From Breviolum minutum Mf 1.05b.01 (Eukaryota; Sar; Dinophyceae; Suessiales; Symbiodiniaceae), in contig DF239822.1 of NCBI GenBank assembly GCA_000507305.1, positions 62,001-126,000 of the forward strand: a stretch of DNA of 64,000 nt. Reading direction: 5' to 3'. Of the stretch, positions 1 through 12,100 are shown one piece after another. Position 1 is the stretch's first letter, and each line of letters begins with the position of its first letter. The position numbers were made by a program, and so were the translations under genes. The notes below the pieces were generated by a model, which saw nothing but the letters and a program-made list of their open reading frames with translations, was not told the DNA's origin and did no database searches.

Positions 1-208
1 CTCTTAAGACATAAGATTCTACATAGGTAAATACATATAATATACAATACAAAGCACAAAGCTATTGATGCAACAACGAAACCAACCTGCAAAGCTATCA
101 AAAATGGGAAAGGAACACAACAACCTCATCGCTTCTCCATACTTTGTCATCTCTCATGGTTTGCAGCTTCAATCCATTTCATCTTTTTGGCTGGACGCCA
201 TTTTTCAC

Positions 209-279
209 CCCACGCTGATGTCTTTTCTGCCGGTGAATCTCTTGACCGACAAGAGTTTCACCATGTCACTTGTCGCAAG
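209..279 (-). CDS. Candidate exon near window edge
   Basis: LATSDMVKLLSVKRFTGRKD then ISV plus two bases. Acceptor AATGTAG, donor GTGAAAAA. Gene context lies outside the window. Confidence 0.4.
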
Positions 280-1024
280 CTACATTAACATTGATTCCCG
301 TCGAACGACGGATGGATGAGCCATGGTGATTTCACTCCGTCTTGCAAGACCTGGAGTTCTTTATGTTGTAAATCCAATATGAAACTCAACTGTCTTGCCG
401 TTTGACTAGGGGTTCCGTTCTAGTGGCAGTTGCCATCACTTTTCTGAGGTACCTCCCTAATTCAACAAACAGGAGTTTATTAATCAATTTAAGTATATGA
501 TTCAGGTACTTTTTGTGCTTTCTTCAGACATGTGTTTACACTCTAGTACACAAACGACAGTACTAGGAATCATATTTCAAGTCCATACTGTTGATGGAAG
601 AAATCCGAAACGACCACCTGACATGTCTGAAACCCTGCAAATCATGGGAAATTTACCCATATCAACCGGTGGGGGATTTCAGCCATCAACAGTATCTCAT
701 GAATTCATTTGACAACAGTTTTTTTCTTATCTCCTAATATCAAAGGGATCAACAGGCCAACCACCTCATCGATAACTCCTTAAGCCAAAAGCACACAGAA
801 CAACCAATCAGGAGATGGATTATGATTCTTTCCGTCACTTTTTATCCAACGCAAAACAACTTACTCAGCCACATGACCCTTAAATAAAAGTTTAAACTTT
901 AATCTTTACTACCTTTAATCCGTAATCCCCCAAAAAAAGCTTGAATTCAAACTAAGCCTGCCTTATATAATGCCTGAGTAAATTATCAGAAAGTTCCCGT
1001 TTTTTGTTTCTCCAACCGTTTCAC

Positions 1025-1108
1025 TTAAACCCCATTTTGGCTCAGATCTTCCACCGTCAGAGCCGCCACTTTGAGCTTCTCAACTCCCCACGTCAAAGTG
1101 GTCGTTTC
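1025..1108 (-). CDS. Candidate terminal exon with stop
   Basis: 27 codons and TAA, ETTTLTWGVEKLKVAALTVE then DLSQNGV, after acceptor CTGACCAG. The exon has good codon use, but its phase does not match the exon at 1312, so another exon is missing or the border is wrong. Confidence 0.4.
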   Translation of the reverse strand, partial: ETTTLTWGVEKLKVAALTVEDLSQNGV

Positions 1109-1238
1109 CTGGTCAGTTGGGGGATGTTAGGATTGATGCTTACAAGGCGTCTACGATAACAGGAAACTTGGGAATACACATTTTGGGAGGTTGCTTGGCT
1201 GCAGTTATTTTTTAGTTATTTGTCTTAATGACTCATAC

Positions 1239-1241
<3 letters not shown>

Positions 1242-1293
<52 letters not shown>
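1242..1293. repeat. ATG/ATC trinucleotide microsatellite
   Basis: Uninterrupted GAT repeat of about 17 units lying in a candidate intron. Confidence 0.95.
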
Positions 1294-1311
1294 CATATCA
1301 GTCCATACTAC

Positions 1312-1400
1312 CATGACAAACAACAGAAAAGACCAAATCCAATGGTTTGTTTGCTTGAGAGATGCTTTTTCAGCTTCGAACCCAATATACCTGAAGAACC
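1312..1400 (-). CDS. Candidate exon
   Basis: GSSGILGSKLKKHLSSKQTI then GFGLFCCLS plus two bases. Acceptor TTTATGTCTCAG, donor GTAGTATG, phase 0 in. The intron that follows holds a pure ATG/ATC trinucleotide tract. Confidence 0.38.
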
Positions 1401-1790
1401 CTGAGACATAAACTACAATCATTCTTCATAAGCTCCAGTTGGCTTCGTCTTGACACAGTTCACAAATGGTGGGTCACGGCCCTGAATTGATGGGTCCAAT
1501 AGTCAGAGGTTTTTCCTAAGTAGTTTCTGTACCTGACATTTCACGCATTCCCAAACTCTCAACGAATGGTATATTATCTACCTTTACAAAAAAAACCAAC
1601 CAAATGGAGATAAATATACCATACATTGAGTGTCTGGGATTTGGAAGTGGATGATGAAACATCTACTTCCAACAAAAAAATAATTACAACACCCGCTGAT
1701 CAAATAGCTTGTGTGGGCATTTGTTTGGAAGGCCGGTTTGGTACCACCGCCTTTTCCACCAAGAAAAAAATGCCCGGGTCTTCCTCACAC

Positions 1791-1887
1791 TTCCCAATCA
1801 ATTCCCGTGGCGCACTCGGGCATCAATTTCCGCAAGAGTTCCGGCTTGCAGCTACTCATCTCCTTCGAAAGGGGGTGGACAACACCA
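1791..1887 (-). CDS. Candidate exon
   Basis: 32 codons, GVVHPLSKEMSSCKPELLRK then LMPECATGIDWE, after a long pyrimidine tract ending GGTAG; donor GTGTGAGG. Codon third positions are GC-rich relative to the flanks. Confidence 0.45.
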
Positions 1888-2756
1888 CTACCAGAAACCG
1901 AAAGAAAAAAAACACCGAAACCCAGTTACTAAACCATTTTTTATCTAAAATGTTGATGTATCAACTCCCCATACTCCATACCGGTGAATTGTTCTCCTCA
2001 ACCTTTTTTTTTTCTCAACAGAAAAATAGACACGGACCGGGGCAAACAAGTTGGCACCAAACAAGTTCAAGAACCCTCCAACAAACACCACAAAAGGAAT
2101 CCATGTGCCGCATGGGATCGATGGGACTGGTATATTTACCGTACATTTAGTGGATTGTTATATATTTTTATGGTAAATTCGTAGATAAATATATGGATCT
2201 CCTATGGGAGATTAAAAAACCCACCATCCATGTGTGCGGCTTCACCCCTGGTCCACTTATTCCCCGCGGTTTTCCTGGTCCGTGAAATTGAAGAACTCGG
2301 ATGCCTGGGGAAACCCCGCCGGCTGAGAGACGCCATGGTATTGGAAGGTTTACTCACCCCATGTTCAATACGTCCATGCTTTACTATATAATATCTTGAG
2401 AACCTCAGTTTTATAACATACACACGTTCACCCTTTTCCTTACTGGAAATGCAAATGGAGATACATATGTGTATCATACATTCATACACACACACACCCG
2501 AGGTTTAACAGTTTGCCCCTGAAAAATTGCCATCCCAAAAGGAGAGGATTGTCTTCCAACCATCATTTTTAAGGGGTAAACTCGCTGTTATATTAAACTT
2601 CCAGTGAGTATTACCCCTAGGATCCATGGTCAAAGTACGTATATCTACCTACATTAAAACCCATAAAAAAAACAAAAAAACATTCATGTCATGTAGGGTA
2701 AATATACCATCATTTTTTCAATGGATCCCAAAGGGGTTAAAAAATGGTTCTCTCAC

Positions 2757-2804
2757 CTCTGGGCTTTCGGACGATTCGAACCTTTGGTGGACTTTTCCTC
2801 AACT
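2757..2804 (-). CDS. Candidate exon, charged
   Basis: VEEKSTKGSNRPKAQ between strong signals (GGATTTCTTCGCAG and GTGAGAG). One base in and two bases out, compatible with both neighbours. Confidence 0.42.
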
Positions 2805-3097
2805 CTGCGAAGAAATCCGTGGCCTCGGCGGACCAGGGGGACAGGTGGGTTCACCAGGGGAACCTGTTTTTGTTTGTCCGATATTTTTGGGCATCAACCC
2901 TCCCAAAACAAGGCCTTTTCCAGTAAAAAGAATGGTCATTTGGGTTCCAGGTATAAAAAAATAATATGTGTATATATATATATATACATATATCATATAT
3001 CATTGTAATGGATGCTTTTCATGTTAAATTCGTGGGACCATATACCATTCCCATTGATCCGATGGGATGCAAAGGATCTACACTCCCGAAAACTCAC

Positions 3098-3180
3098 TGC
3101 TGGAAGCCAAAAACTTGTGGTTGAAATTTTGTTTTGCAAGGAGTATTTTCAGGTTCGGGGGTGATCGGGGGTGTATATAA
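3098..3180 (-). CDS. Candidate exon, Pro/Thr rich
   Basis: LYTPPITPEPENTPCKTKFQ then PQVFGFQ plus two bases, ending in a consensus donor GTGAGTTTT. The acceptor (TGCTGAG) is weak. Confidence 0.42.
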
Positions 3181-3760
3181 CTCAGCACTTAGCCTTCCAC
3201 ATGGAACTTCGTTTGGGGAGTACTAGGGTGTCCATGGAAGTTATTAGCTGGTTAGTAAGTTGGTTTATAATTTATAAACTACTTACGGGATTTACAACCT
3301 ACTTATATAGGGCTTATAATCCATTTACTAAGTACCAGCAGGACATCGCAGTATATATCTTAGTCGGAAAATGAAGATGTTCCTTTGTATGGAGCTCTTG
3401 AACTAAAGAAAAGATTCTGTTGATGATTCCAATGTTGGGATCTCCCAACCTGATTGCTGAAAACTTCAATCCAACTTGAGTCATATCAAATGATATATAT
3501 ATATTTTTTACAACGTTTCATCTTTTTTAGGCCACTTAGTTCTTCTTAAACGGAAGATACAAACCTGGTTGGTGGTTTCAACCCATCCGCAAAAAAAATA
3601 TTAATCAGATTGGGAACCATGTCCCCAAGGATCGGGGTGAACATGAAAACACATCTTTTAAACCACCACCTATAAGGAAGATACAAAAACTCTCATCTCA
3701 TCTCTACTTTAAACCCAAAAAAATTCCTTGTATCCTCAATGGATCTCTAAAAAACACCAC

Positions 3761-3870
3761 CAGACTCCAAGGCACCATCGCTTCCATCGGATGTGGCCGG
3801 GACTTGGGGTCATATCTCAGGCGTTGGGAAAAGCTTCGGCTTCGGGGTTTTGAACCGTTGAGAAAAAATC
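3761..3870 (-). CDS. Candidate exon, basic
   Basis: FFLNGSKPRSRSFSQRLRYD then PKSRPHPMEAMVPWSL, after a pyrimidine-rich tract ending CCAAAAAG. Ends in phase 0 at GTGGTG. Confidence 0.3.
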
Positions 3871-3943
3871 CTTTTTGGAAGGAAATGGTGATGTTAAATC
3901 CTAGGATTAAACATATGAAACACATTGTTTATCATAAGTCTAC

Positions 3944-4066
3944 CCGCATGGGAAGAGTATGCAAAAGGATATGATTGTTGGTCAAACTCGTTAAGAGCTT
4001 GGAGTTGTCGAAGAGTCGAAGAGTCTAGTTTTCTAGCTTCGTTTATTCCATGTTTCAATCTCCAAA
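3944..4066 (-). CDS. Candidate exon, helical
   Basis: 40 codons beginning WRLKHGINEARKLDSSTLRQ after AATCACAG, ending GCGG|GTAGAC. A plus-strand ORF of 135 codons overlaps, but it lacks splice context and similar neighbours. Confidence 0.35.
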
Positions 4067-4226
4067 CTGTGATTGCAGTTTTACATTGCAAAGAACATGG
4101 GGGGTCAAACGCACAAAAAGACACGCTGGCTGGAAAATATGCCTTGAAATCTGAAGAATTCTGCGTTTCAGTACATGTCTATGTGTATCCCGAGTGCTCC
4201 GAATACCCTGTGAGAAGGTCTTTCAC

Positions 4227-4307
4227 CAAAAACCCACTCCAAAACCACTTGGAGAAGGGATTGGAGCAAAAGGGCATAATAACAATGACAAGTGTATTTC
4301 AAAACCC
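4227..4307 (-). CDS. Candidate exon, hydrophobic
   Basis: Begins VLKYTCHCYYALLLQSLLQV, a possible membrane helix. Acceptor CTTGCAAG, donor GTGAAAG. Two bases in and one base out fit the neighbours. The plus strand is also open here. Confidence 0.28.
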
Positions 4308-5203
4308 CTTGCAAGGTTTTGAACCATATTAGGTAATATTTACATACTAAGTAATGATAAGCTGGATGCTTGTCCAAGCACATTTCTATATCAGAAAAAA
4401 ACATGCCCACTAGCAAAGCACATCCCTGCGTCAAGTGATTCAAATCAACTTCTTACCCATGCCGTCCATGTATTGCATATTTACCTACATTTACCATAAA
4501 AAATCAACCATTCATGTAGGTAAATATACCATGACCGTGCATGGAATGGGCTACTGTTGATAAAACAAAATCCTTCACTTGGGATGATTCAAACCAATTG
4601 TCTCGCGCCAGATTTTGTCCATAAAAAATTGGCATGAATGGTTTTCCAGCAAGTAAACTTCACACACTGGGAGGATCATCCCAGGACTTGTAAGTGGTAA
4701 TAACCATGGTTAGTAAGTCCTTTAAGTAGGGTTGTTCCCCTTCCAAATGGCCTAAATAGCTTATATAATAAATGGTGCTTACTAGCCACCCACTAACTGG
4801 GATGATCCTCCAATCAGGGGATTATAAAACTAGTTGGGATGATGAACCAACTGATTCGAACCAAGAGTTCGTGTGAACGTTGTGTACGCATGGACCCCCA
4901 AACAAGTATGATGAACGCTGAATAACATGTGTTTCCAAAATAACACTGATCTTCTCAGTACATGTTTCGCAAATACTTTTACCCATTTTTCTGGGTGCAA
5001 GTTACCCTTCTTATCCCTTCTTAGCAAATATCAGGAAAATCAGCCCAGTAGCAGTAGCACATCATAACTTCCAATCAGGTATCACATGATACCGATACCT
5101 ACCATTTATTTACCCCAGGAATTGCTACCCTTAAAATCACACCACCAAAATAAGTTGCCACCCCGATATTTGTTGGATTGTTGGAGCTCCTTACAGCCCT
5201 TAC

Positions 5204-5252
5204 AGAGAAAACATATTAGCATCGCTGCATCACCACTTGCTCCCAAGGTTTG
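5204..5252 (-). CDS. Candidate exon, downstream region
   Basis: QTLGASGDAAMLICFL plus one base, with a strong donor GTAAGG. The acceptor is weak. Phases fit both neighbours in the 5.7-1.0 kb chain. Confidence 0.3.
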
Positions 5253-5614
5253 CTTCCCCAAAGTTTGAAACACCCAGTTGCCAAGTTAGGGGTCGATCAA
5301 CTCCTTAAATATTGGGGATAAACTAATCCCACCGAGGGGAATCCTTATAATGGGTGTATATATAGAAACGTCTACTATAAGGTTGATGAGTTTATCCCTA
5401 CTCCATAAATAAAAAAAACAACGGGAGTTTAGACCCCCAGCACATATATGAAACCGACCCAAACAATCCACACAAATGTTCGGGGCAAAAAACACCCTCA
5501 ACAAAAATTATAACATACTATTTTTGCTGCTTGGTGCCCTCAACATGGATCACATTTCCATGATCCCTGCAAAATTGTAGCCCCCTTTCACAATTCAATC
5601 ACCAATCTCCCAAC

Positions 5615-5669
5615 CAAAATTTCCCATCCAATTGGCTGCAACATCATCGTCAAGAGAGATTCGGCCTGG
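5615..5669 (-). CDS. Candidate exon after kinase C-lobe
   Basis: QAESLLTMMLQPIGWEIL, one-base start and phase 0 end, after the strong acceptor TTTTTGTTTGTAG; donor GTTGGGAG. It fits the position of the final kinase helices but shows no diagnostic motif. Confidence 0.4.
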
Positions 5670-6045
5670 CTACAAACAAAAATGGAGGGTCCAAAAACCT
5701 CAACTTGAAGGACTTCAAAACTAGTTGGGTGGTTAAAGCAACCAACCCATTTGAAACACCTCACACTTCTGGTGACCTGTTTGGATTACTAGTGGAGAAA
5801 CCTATCATCATCATGAGGTCAAGATCATCTATAGTTGGTGGTTGAACCCATTTTGAATAAATATGCGCAGAGTCACATTAGATCATTTTTGCAGGGATCC
5901 GGGTGAACATCTAAAAAATATTTGAAAAAAAAACACCTGGAAAAATCATAAGCTTCCAAACTGCTACATAACGGATCCGTGGTACTTTTTGGTGAATTCC
6001 AAAACGGGAAAAAGAAAACATGGGGCAAAAATACGATGAAACCAC

Positions 6046-6126
6046 CTCAGTTTGTGTGAATCTCCTGCTTCTTCATTGCTATGCAAAGAATAGGTGCTGA
6101 GGAGGCACATCATTTCACTAGGCAGG
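6046..6126 (-). CDS. Kinase exon: C-lobe, divergent
   Basis: LPSEMMCLLSTYSLHSNEEA and seven more codons after a near-perfect acceptor (TTCATTCCACAG). It corresponds to PPEAIALCSRLLEYTPTAR, but the conserved arginine of subdomain XI is not obvious (N in its place). The donor reads GTGGTTTCA, identical to the R1 repeat terminus. Confidence 0.6.
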
Positions 6127-9100
6127 CTGTGGAATGAAACACAAACACGGGCCATAACAAAAAACAAACTCAAATTGCCCCCAATCTATAGGAGTGTATC
6201 AACTGTGAAGTCCATTTTTTCAGCGGGGATGTATTCATTTACGTAAGTACCTCCCCCAATTTCTTCCAGTGATTTATGCAAAAACCAAAGGCGTTTCATC
6301 AAATGATCACAGAATTCCCACAACCCCCCTCACAACATCATAACGAAAATCACATATCAAATATGAAAATATTACGAGTATCACATTGGTATTTTTGTTG
6401 ACTCCTCAAGACTTAATCGCATGCTTTCACACCAAAAAAAAACGTGTTTGCTTTTTTTTGGCTGAATCACCACCCTCGGAACCCCTTAAAAATCACCCAC
6501 TTGGATGTCCCAGGAAGTTAGGATCAAGGGTTAGGATCAATGGGCTATTTCACCTACTTATAAATGCGATATCAAGGCTATAACCCACTGATCCTAACCA
6601 AGTTCAGTTCTACAAAAATCCCAGCTAGTTTCCCTAAATTTGGATGATGGATGGAGAATTAGCAATCAAAATAGGCCTCGTTGATCCTAACCTTTGATTT
6701 TATGATCCTAACTTCCTGGGACATCCAAGCCACACTTACAGCCATCGGCACCTGTCCACTCCATCGCGCACGTAAGACTTTGCTCCACTTCAGTGGTGGC
6801 ACGTAGGTGAAGACAGCTGGGGCAGGTAGGATGAGGGAGATTTACCGTTAAAAATCAAGCATTCATGTAGGTATAAATATATACCATGTTCCATGGGAAT
6901 CCTATCTGGGAAATTTGTGATATTAAATCCGTAAGCTTAAAATGTTTCGGCTATTTTTGGGGAGGGATTCCTTTACTTTTCACTAGCTTTTGGGGTGACC
7001 AACCGGAGGGAAGGTCGCTATAAATTGCCTAGGAGTTTTATTTTTTGGAGGTTTAAAGGAAAGGATTCATTCAGAAAGATTCGGTCCAAAGTGGATATAG
7101 AGAATTTATGATAGACAAATAAAAAAGATTAAAACTGGATATGAATGGTGATACATGATGATAGACGAAATTAGTTAATGAGGATTGGAAGAAATTGCTA
7201 CTAACTTTGCATTCTTCTGGAACATGTCTGGTATCCTTGGTCCAACAAATCCATGCAAATGATCACTGACAATGAGCTACTTGGATGTCCCGGGACGGAA
7301 GTTAACTAAGTTAGGATCAAAGGTTAGGATCAGTGGGTTATAAGTTATAACCTCAATATACCCCATTTATAATATAAGTAGTTTACAAATCATAACCCAC
7401 TGATCCTAACCTTTGATCCATCCACTTCCGTCCTGGGAAATCCTCCCGGGGTCGGTGGGGTCGTCCTGTAGCGGTTACAGATTGAGGTTCAGTTGAGATC
7501 CCACAAGATGCCTGGGACATATATCTACCATAAGAATCACCCCAAATGTTGGTAAATATACCATACCCCTTAGGATCCATGGGACTGAGACTGGTATATT
7601 TACCTACATAAATGGCTTAAATCTATGGGTTTTCATGTATAGGTAAATATACCCATGGATCCCATGGGTACATGGATCCTATGGGTACTATCAAAAGAGG
7701 GACCTGCCCTTCCAGGAAATCTGGCGAAATCGAACAGGAAGTACCAATGAAATACATGGGGGTTTCCTAAAATGGTGGTACCAAACAACCATGGGTTTTC
7801 CTACTAAAAATGATCATTTTGGGGTGTTTTGGGGGTACCACCATTTAAGGAAACATCACACACGCAATTTTCTTTATGTGTCCAGAGGTTTTTAGTCTCC
7901 CGTAGCTCCGGGGTTGCAAGCTGTCAAAACTTTACTAACATGGATCAAGGCTCGGGTCCTAGTCCTTAGGTCACCAACCATGCCAAGAGAGCCCAAATCG
8001 TGAGCCCTGATTTGCTTTCTGAATTGGGAGTGCAGCTGATCACACGGCTGGCCATGGCATGACCAGCCGCCTGGCGGCTTTTCTGGTGTCTCAATGTTGT
8101 GTGTTTTGTAGAATTGCGTCCGCCTCAAGTCTTCTCCTCTACCTGTTGAGAAAAACCCCGACCACGCATCCATTAGGAACATCGCTCAGGCATCTGGACT
8201 TTGATCATCAAGGCCGTACCTCCCACGAGCTGTGAATCTCACTATTTTGAAACACCCACATCTGACTTTCATGGTTGATTTTCTGGCCCGCTGGCGCGAC
8301 ATGTTGTCCGATGACTGGAGGGTATTCAACCTTCAAGGGCATTTCCAACTGGACATAGGGTTCACACAGCCACAGCCAACCATAAAGGTCACGTAATTCA
8401 CTCACAAATCTGGGTAACAAACGTTCGATAGTGGACGGTTGGTGGATGGAATCTGGCACTTAACATACTTAACACATCACGCGTTTTTATGTACCATCAA
8501 ACCTTTTAACCCACTCTGGACCGGCTTCCCCTTCTCCCAGTGTTTCACAAAAAAAATCTTGTTCCCCCCCACGAACCTGCAGAATCGTAGAACGGATTCA
8601 TCTGACTAAGTTGTTGATTGCTGGGCGTTCCAAGAATCTGCGGCCGAAACTCGGGTCAACACGAAAAATCACAGATGGAGGTCAATGGTGGGTGATTGGT
8701 CTGGTGGGGATGTTGATGATCTATCTCTCATACAAAACCAGTTGGGTGATGTCTATTGCAGATTACCCTCCAAAATACCAACGTAGCAATGGAAAATGGA
8801 CCCGGAAGAGTAGTCAAATTTTAGATCATCCTTGCAGGAATGAACATAAAAAAACTACCAACTATGGTCACCTTCATCAATTGTTTCTTTCGTAGGTAGT
8901 AACTTCAGGTCACCTGTGAAATACAGCTCGAGGGCTGTGAACGAGGACTAGTGAATTTGAAATTGTAACATCAATTCCGGTCTGGGAGTTTAGACCCAAG
9001 CACATATGGCACTTCAATACAGAAATATCAGGGTCATTTTTGGAGAAATTCCATCTCCTTTCGAAGTCAGCATCTATCACGTATGCAGTGACTAACATCT

Positions 9101-12100
9101 AATTTCGGGTCCCAAAAAACGCTGCATTTATTGCCCCCAAAAAACAAAATCTTCAACCTCAAGAACGACCTCTATGAGCTTTAGTAGATTTGAAGAACTT
9201 TCATGAGGTTCCGAGCTTTGCGAGGATTTCCTGACCTCCCAAAACACCACTGCACCTGCTCCAACAGCAAAAACAACAAAAATGGTTGATTTCTCAGCAA
9301 AGAAGGACACAAAAATCCTTCCTATTTTGGGCAATAAATTAAATTTAAAGGTGGTTTGGGATTCAAAAAACATCTTGATTTCCAATCACATCACCATGGC
9401 TGTACATGAAGTATACCTCTTTATATATATATAAATTATATTATATAATATATATATGTATGTGTCACATATGTCCCACTCAAATTTCCCCTAACAAACC
9501 CAGTTCTTGGGTCTAACTTTGTTTCAATCAAAAACCACTAGGGGGCCCTCCGACTCCAAGTCTGTACGAAAAAACCCACCAGAAAAAAAACGACTTCGAA
9601 CCGGTTTTAACCCCTGAAAACTAACATGACTGGCTGGAAAATCGCAATTTTTCAATAGGAAATACATCAACTCAAATGGTGGATGTGTTTATTGTCATGT
9701 TAGTTTTCGAAGCGGTAAACCTCCATGATCTTGAACAATTGATCAATGCCATCCTGACCAAAACAAGGTGGCACGAAGAGAACCAGATTAAACGATGCGG
9801 GATTTGAAGAATACCCAATTATCCAAGTAGAAGGACTTGGAGACGGTCAAATAGATAGGGTATCACACATGTTTGTATTGAAAACACGATTTTTCAATGT
9901 GGATCACTTCTACATCTAAAAGTTTCAAAATTCTGAAATTCTATATGCATCTAAACATTTTTAAAGGACCATCACAAAATGTCCATGGTAGAAATGTTGA
10001 ACGTAATACTGTTCGTGAAAACTGAAGCCTTACGGGAAACCCAAATCTTTGTGCTGAATCCTAGCCCCAAACCAGTGTCAAAACATGTCAAACCCGGTGC
10101 GTCCCTGATGCCGGCCTCTCAGCAAAAACCACCAGAAATTCAAGTGAACAAATCTGCTTGGTGGTTTCAACCCCTTTGAAAAATATTAGTCAAAATGGGA
10201 ATCTTCCCCAACTAGGGGTGAAAATGAAAAATATTTGAAACCACCACCTAGTTTATTGTTGATGTAACTATTATTGAAAAAAACGGAACAAACTGTAGAT
10301 AAGCAGTGATGTAGAACGATCATTTACAATGAAATGAGTGTAACTATTTTCTGAAATAATATGCTTGTAATGACCAGTTTGTCAATAGTTTTGTTCCTAT
10401 TGTTTTTGCCCATGTTTTTATCACTTTATCAACCCGAGAACCTCTCAAAAGATTACACCTGTGCAACTACCACCCCCGGTCCAAAGAAGAATCCCCATCC
10501 GCATGCGGTCGTCATCCCAAGTGAGAAAAAAAACTCAAACCCTGGTCCTTGCCAGCAAAAAGTGGTTGGTGGAGCAACATCTCACCCAAGACGCATCCCG
10601 CAGCCCACATATCCACCGAAGTGTTACTGCAGCACGGGAGGGTTTTGGTCAGTGAATCGTTCTTCACAGAACGGATTTGTCAGAGTCCAACCGGGGTTCA
10701 CGGGTTGAACGGGTTGTCCATGAAAAGTCATCATGGATCACCATCTGGCATTGTGGAAAAAATCCTTTCTAGAAATAGTAGAATTCACAAGATATATCAC
10801 TACCTGACTACCTGACAAGTCTTTTCTGATAGGCTTCAACCCTTACTTTTAGGACCAAGCCCTTTATTGTCGAGTAACTCGAGTATTCATTGATTCGGAG
10901 AAATTCAACTTATCAAACTTCTGGCTTTCCAAATTGTCAGGTGATGTATACATGTGAGCAAATATACCAATATTTGAATGTAATGGTGATATCAAAACAT
11001 TTTTGTTTGTATTTGAATTTTTGAAAAAACAGTATCATCTTCAAAGTTTTGGTTCAAGCATACATTTTGCCTATCTATATAACTTTGAGATTTACGTATC
11101 ATAGCAAATGTTTGTATTTTTTTAGAAAACCAAAACTTAATCTTGAAACAAACTAATACCGATTTGTTTTTAATTTTCTATGATCTGAAATAAATGATGC
11201 ATTTTTTCTCCCGTTTTGTTCAATTACCAATTCCCTGAGTCCCACGACTGATCTCTGGTGCTCAAGATGAGCTCAGGAGCTCTGTAAAAGCCTCGTGAAA
11301 ACAACGTGCTAAAAAGGGGGGGATCTCGGGGGGTCAACTGTTACAGCGAAAATTGGTAAAATTATGGTCTCGTTGGTGGTTGAACCAACCCATTTGAAAA
11401 AATATGCTCGTCAAATTGGATCATCTCTCCAAGGATCGGGATGAAAACAAAAAATCTTTGAAACCACAACCCAGTTTATGGTTGTATGGTAGAATGGTCT
11501 GCAAACATAAAAAGGCAATGTTGGTAAAAGAAAACATATGGTCAAATGGGATGATCAATAGATGGTACTGTACATGGCTTGCAAATGGTCACTTAAGGAA
11601 AGGAATAGTCAACAGGTTTCCGAGGGGCACATAAATGAAGAAAAGTGATATGGATTGATTTGGCACATTTGTTCCAGTATCAGGAGGTAGCTTCAACATC
11701 ATCCCAAAAACATCCCAGAATGTCAATCCGATCTCCAGTACTCCGCAGGATTTGGGGGGATGTCTGGGCCACCCTGTAAAATCTGTAAAGGTTTCCCTCT
11801 GTCAAGGGGCGAGAGCAAACATAGGCTTGCGACACCTGGGCCAAACAAAGCGGCTACTAGGCAGCTGGTATTCTTTCCAACGTTGTATATATTAGCTGGC
11901 AGGAATATCCCCATTTCCAATAGGAAAAACATCTTCAATCCAGGTCCATTTTCCACTGCTATGTTAGTTTACAGGAGTGCAAATACAGTGCGTCTCCTGG
12001 ACGTTACAGCAACGAAACGAAGAGTTTAAGGATAAGAGGTGGCTCATAACCTCGAACAACACCAGTTATAACGTAATACAAACTACACCGGTTCTTGTAT

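Noticed and set aside
1032..1044. CCATTTTGGCTCA, 13 bases identical to the core of the dinoflagellate spliced leader
   Set aside because: It is on the plus strand while the genes are on the minus strand, it lacks the following AAG, and its reverse complement is well explained as coding (DLSQNGV-stop). Suggestive at most.
1626..2150. Plus-strand ORF of 174 codons, the longest in the window
   Set aside because: The composition is lysine/threonine-rich from A-tracts, it ends in an R2 repeat, and a minus exon with good splice sites overlaps it.
7975..8142. Exon-like block RGEDLRRTQFYKTHNIETPE... with good splice sites
   Set aside because: It lies inside the kinase intron between the LGTP exon (8577) and the W-x-K-V exon (6816), which join in phase without it, and it has no kinase similarity. 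A chance open frame or a fossil fragment.
8243..8409. Exon-like block FVSELRDLYGWLWLCEPYVQ with strong codon use and a GTGAGATT donor
   Set aside because: Same intron as above; including it would break the kinase C-lobe. The ELRD resemblance to the end of GSK3 is out of order.
8914..9098. Exon-like block MLVTAYVIDADFERRWNFSK... ending ACAG|GTGACC
   Set aside because: It falls between the DQL exon (9721) and the LGTP exon (8637), whose direct join is confirmed by the conserved IMEILGTP. Its plausibility shows how easily false exons arise here.
9158..9255. Exon-like block AVVFWEVRKSSQSSEPHESS
   Set aside because: Same kinase intron; not compatible with the conserved join.
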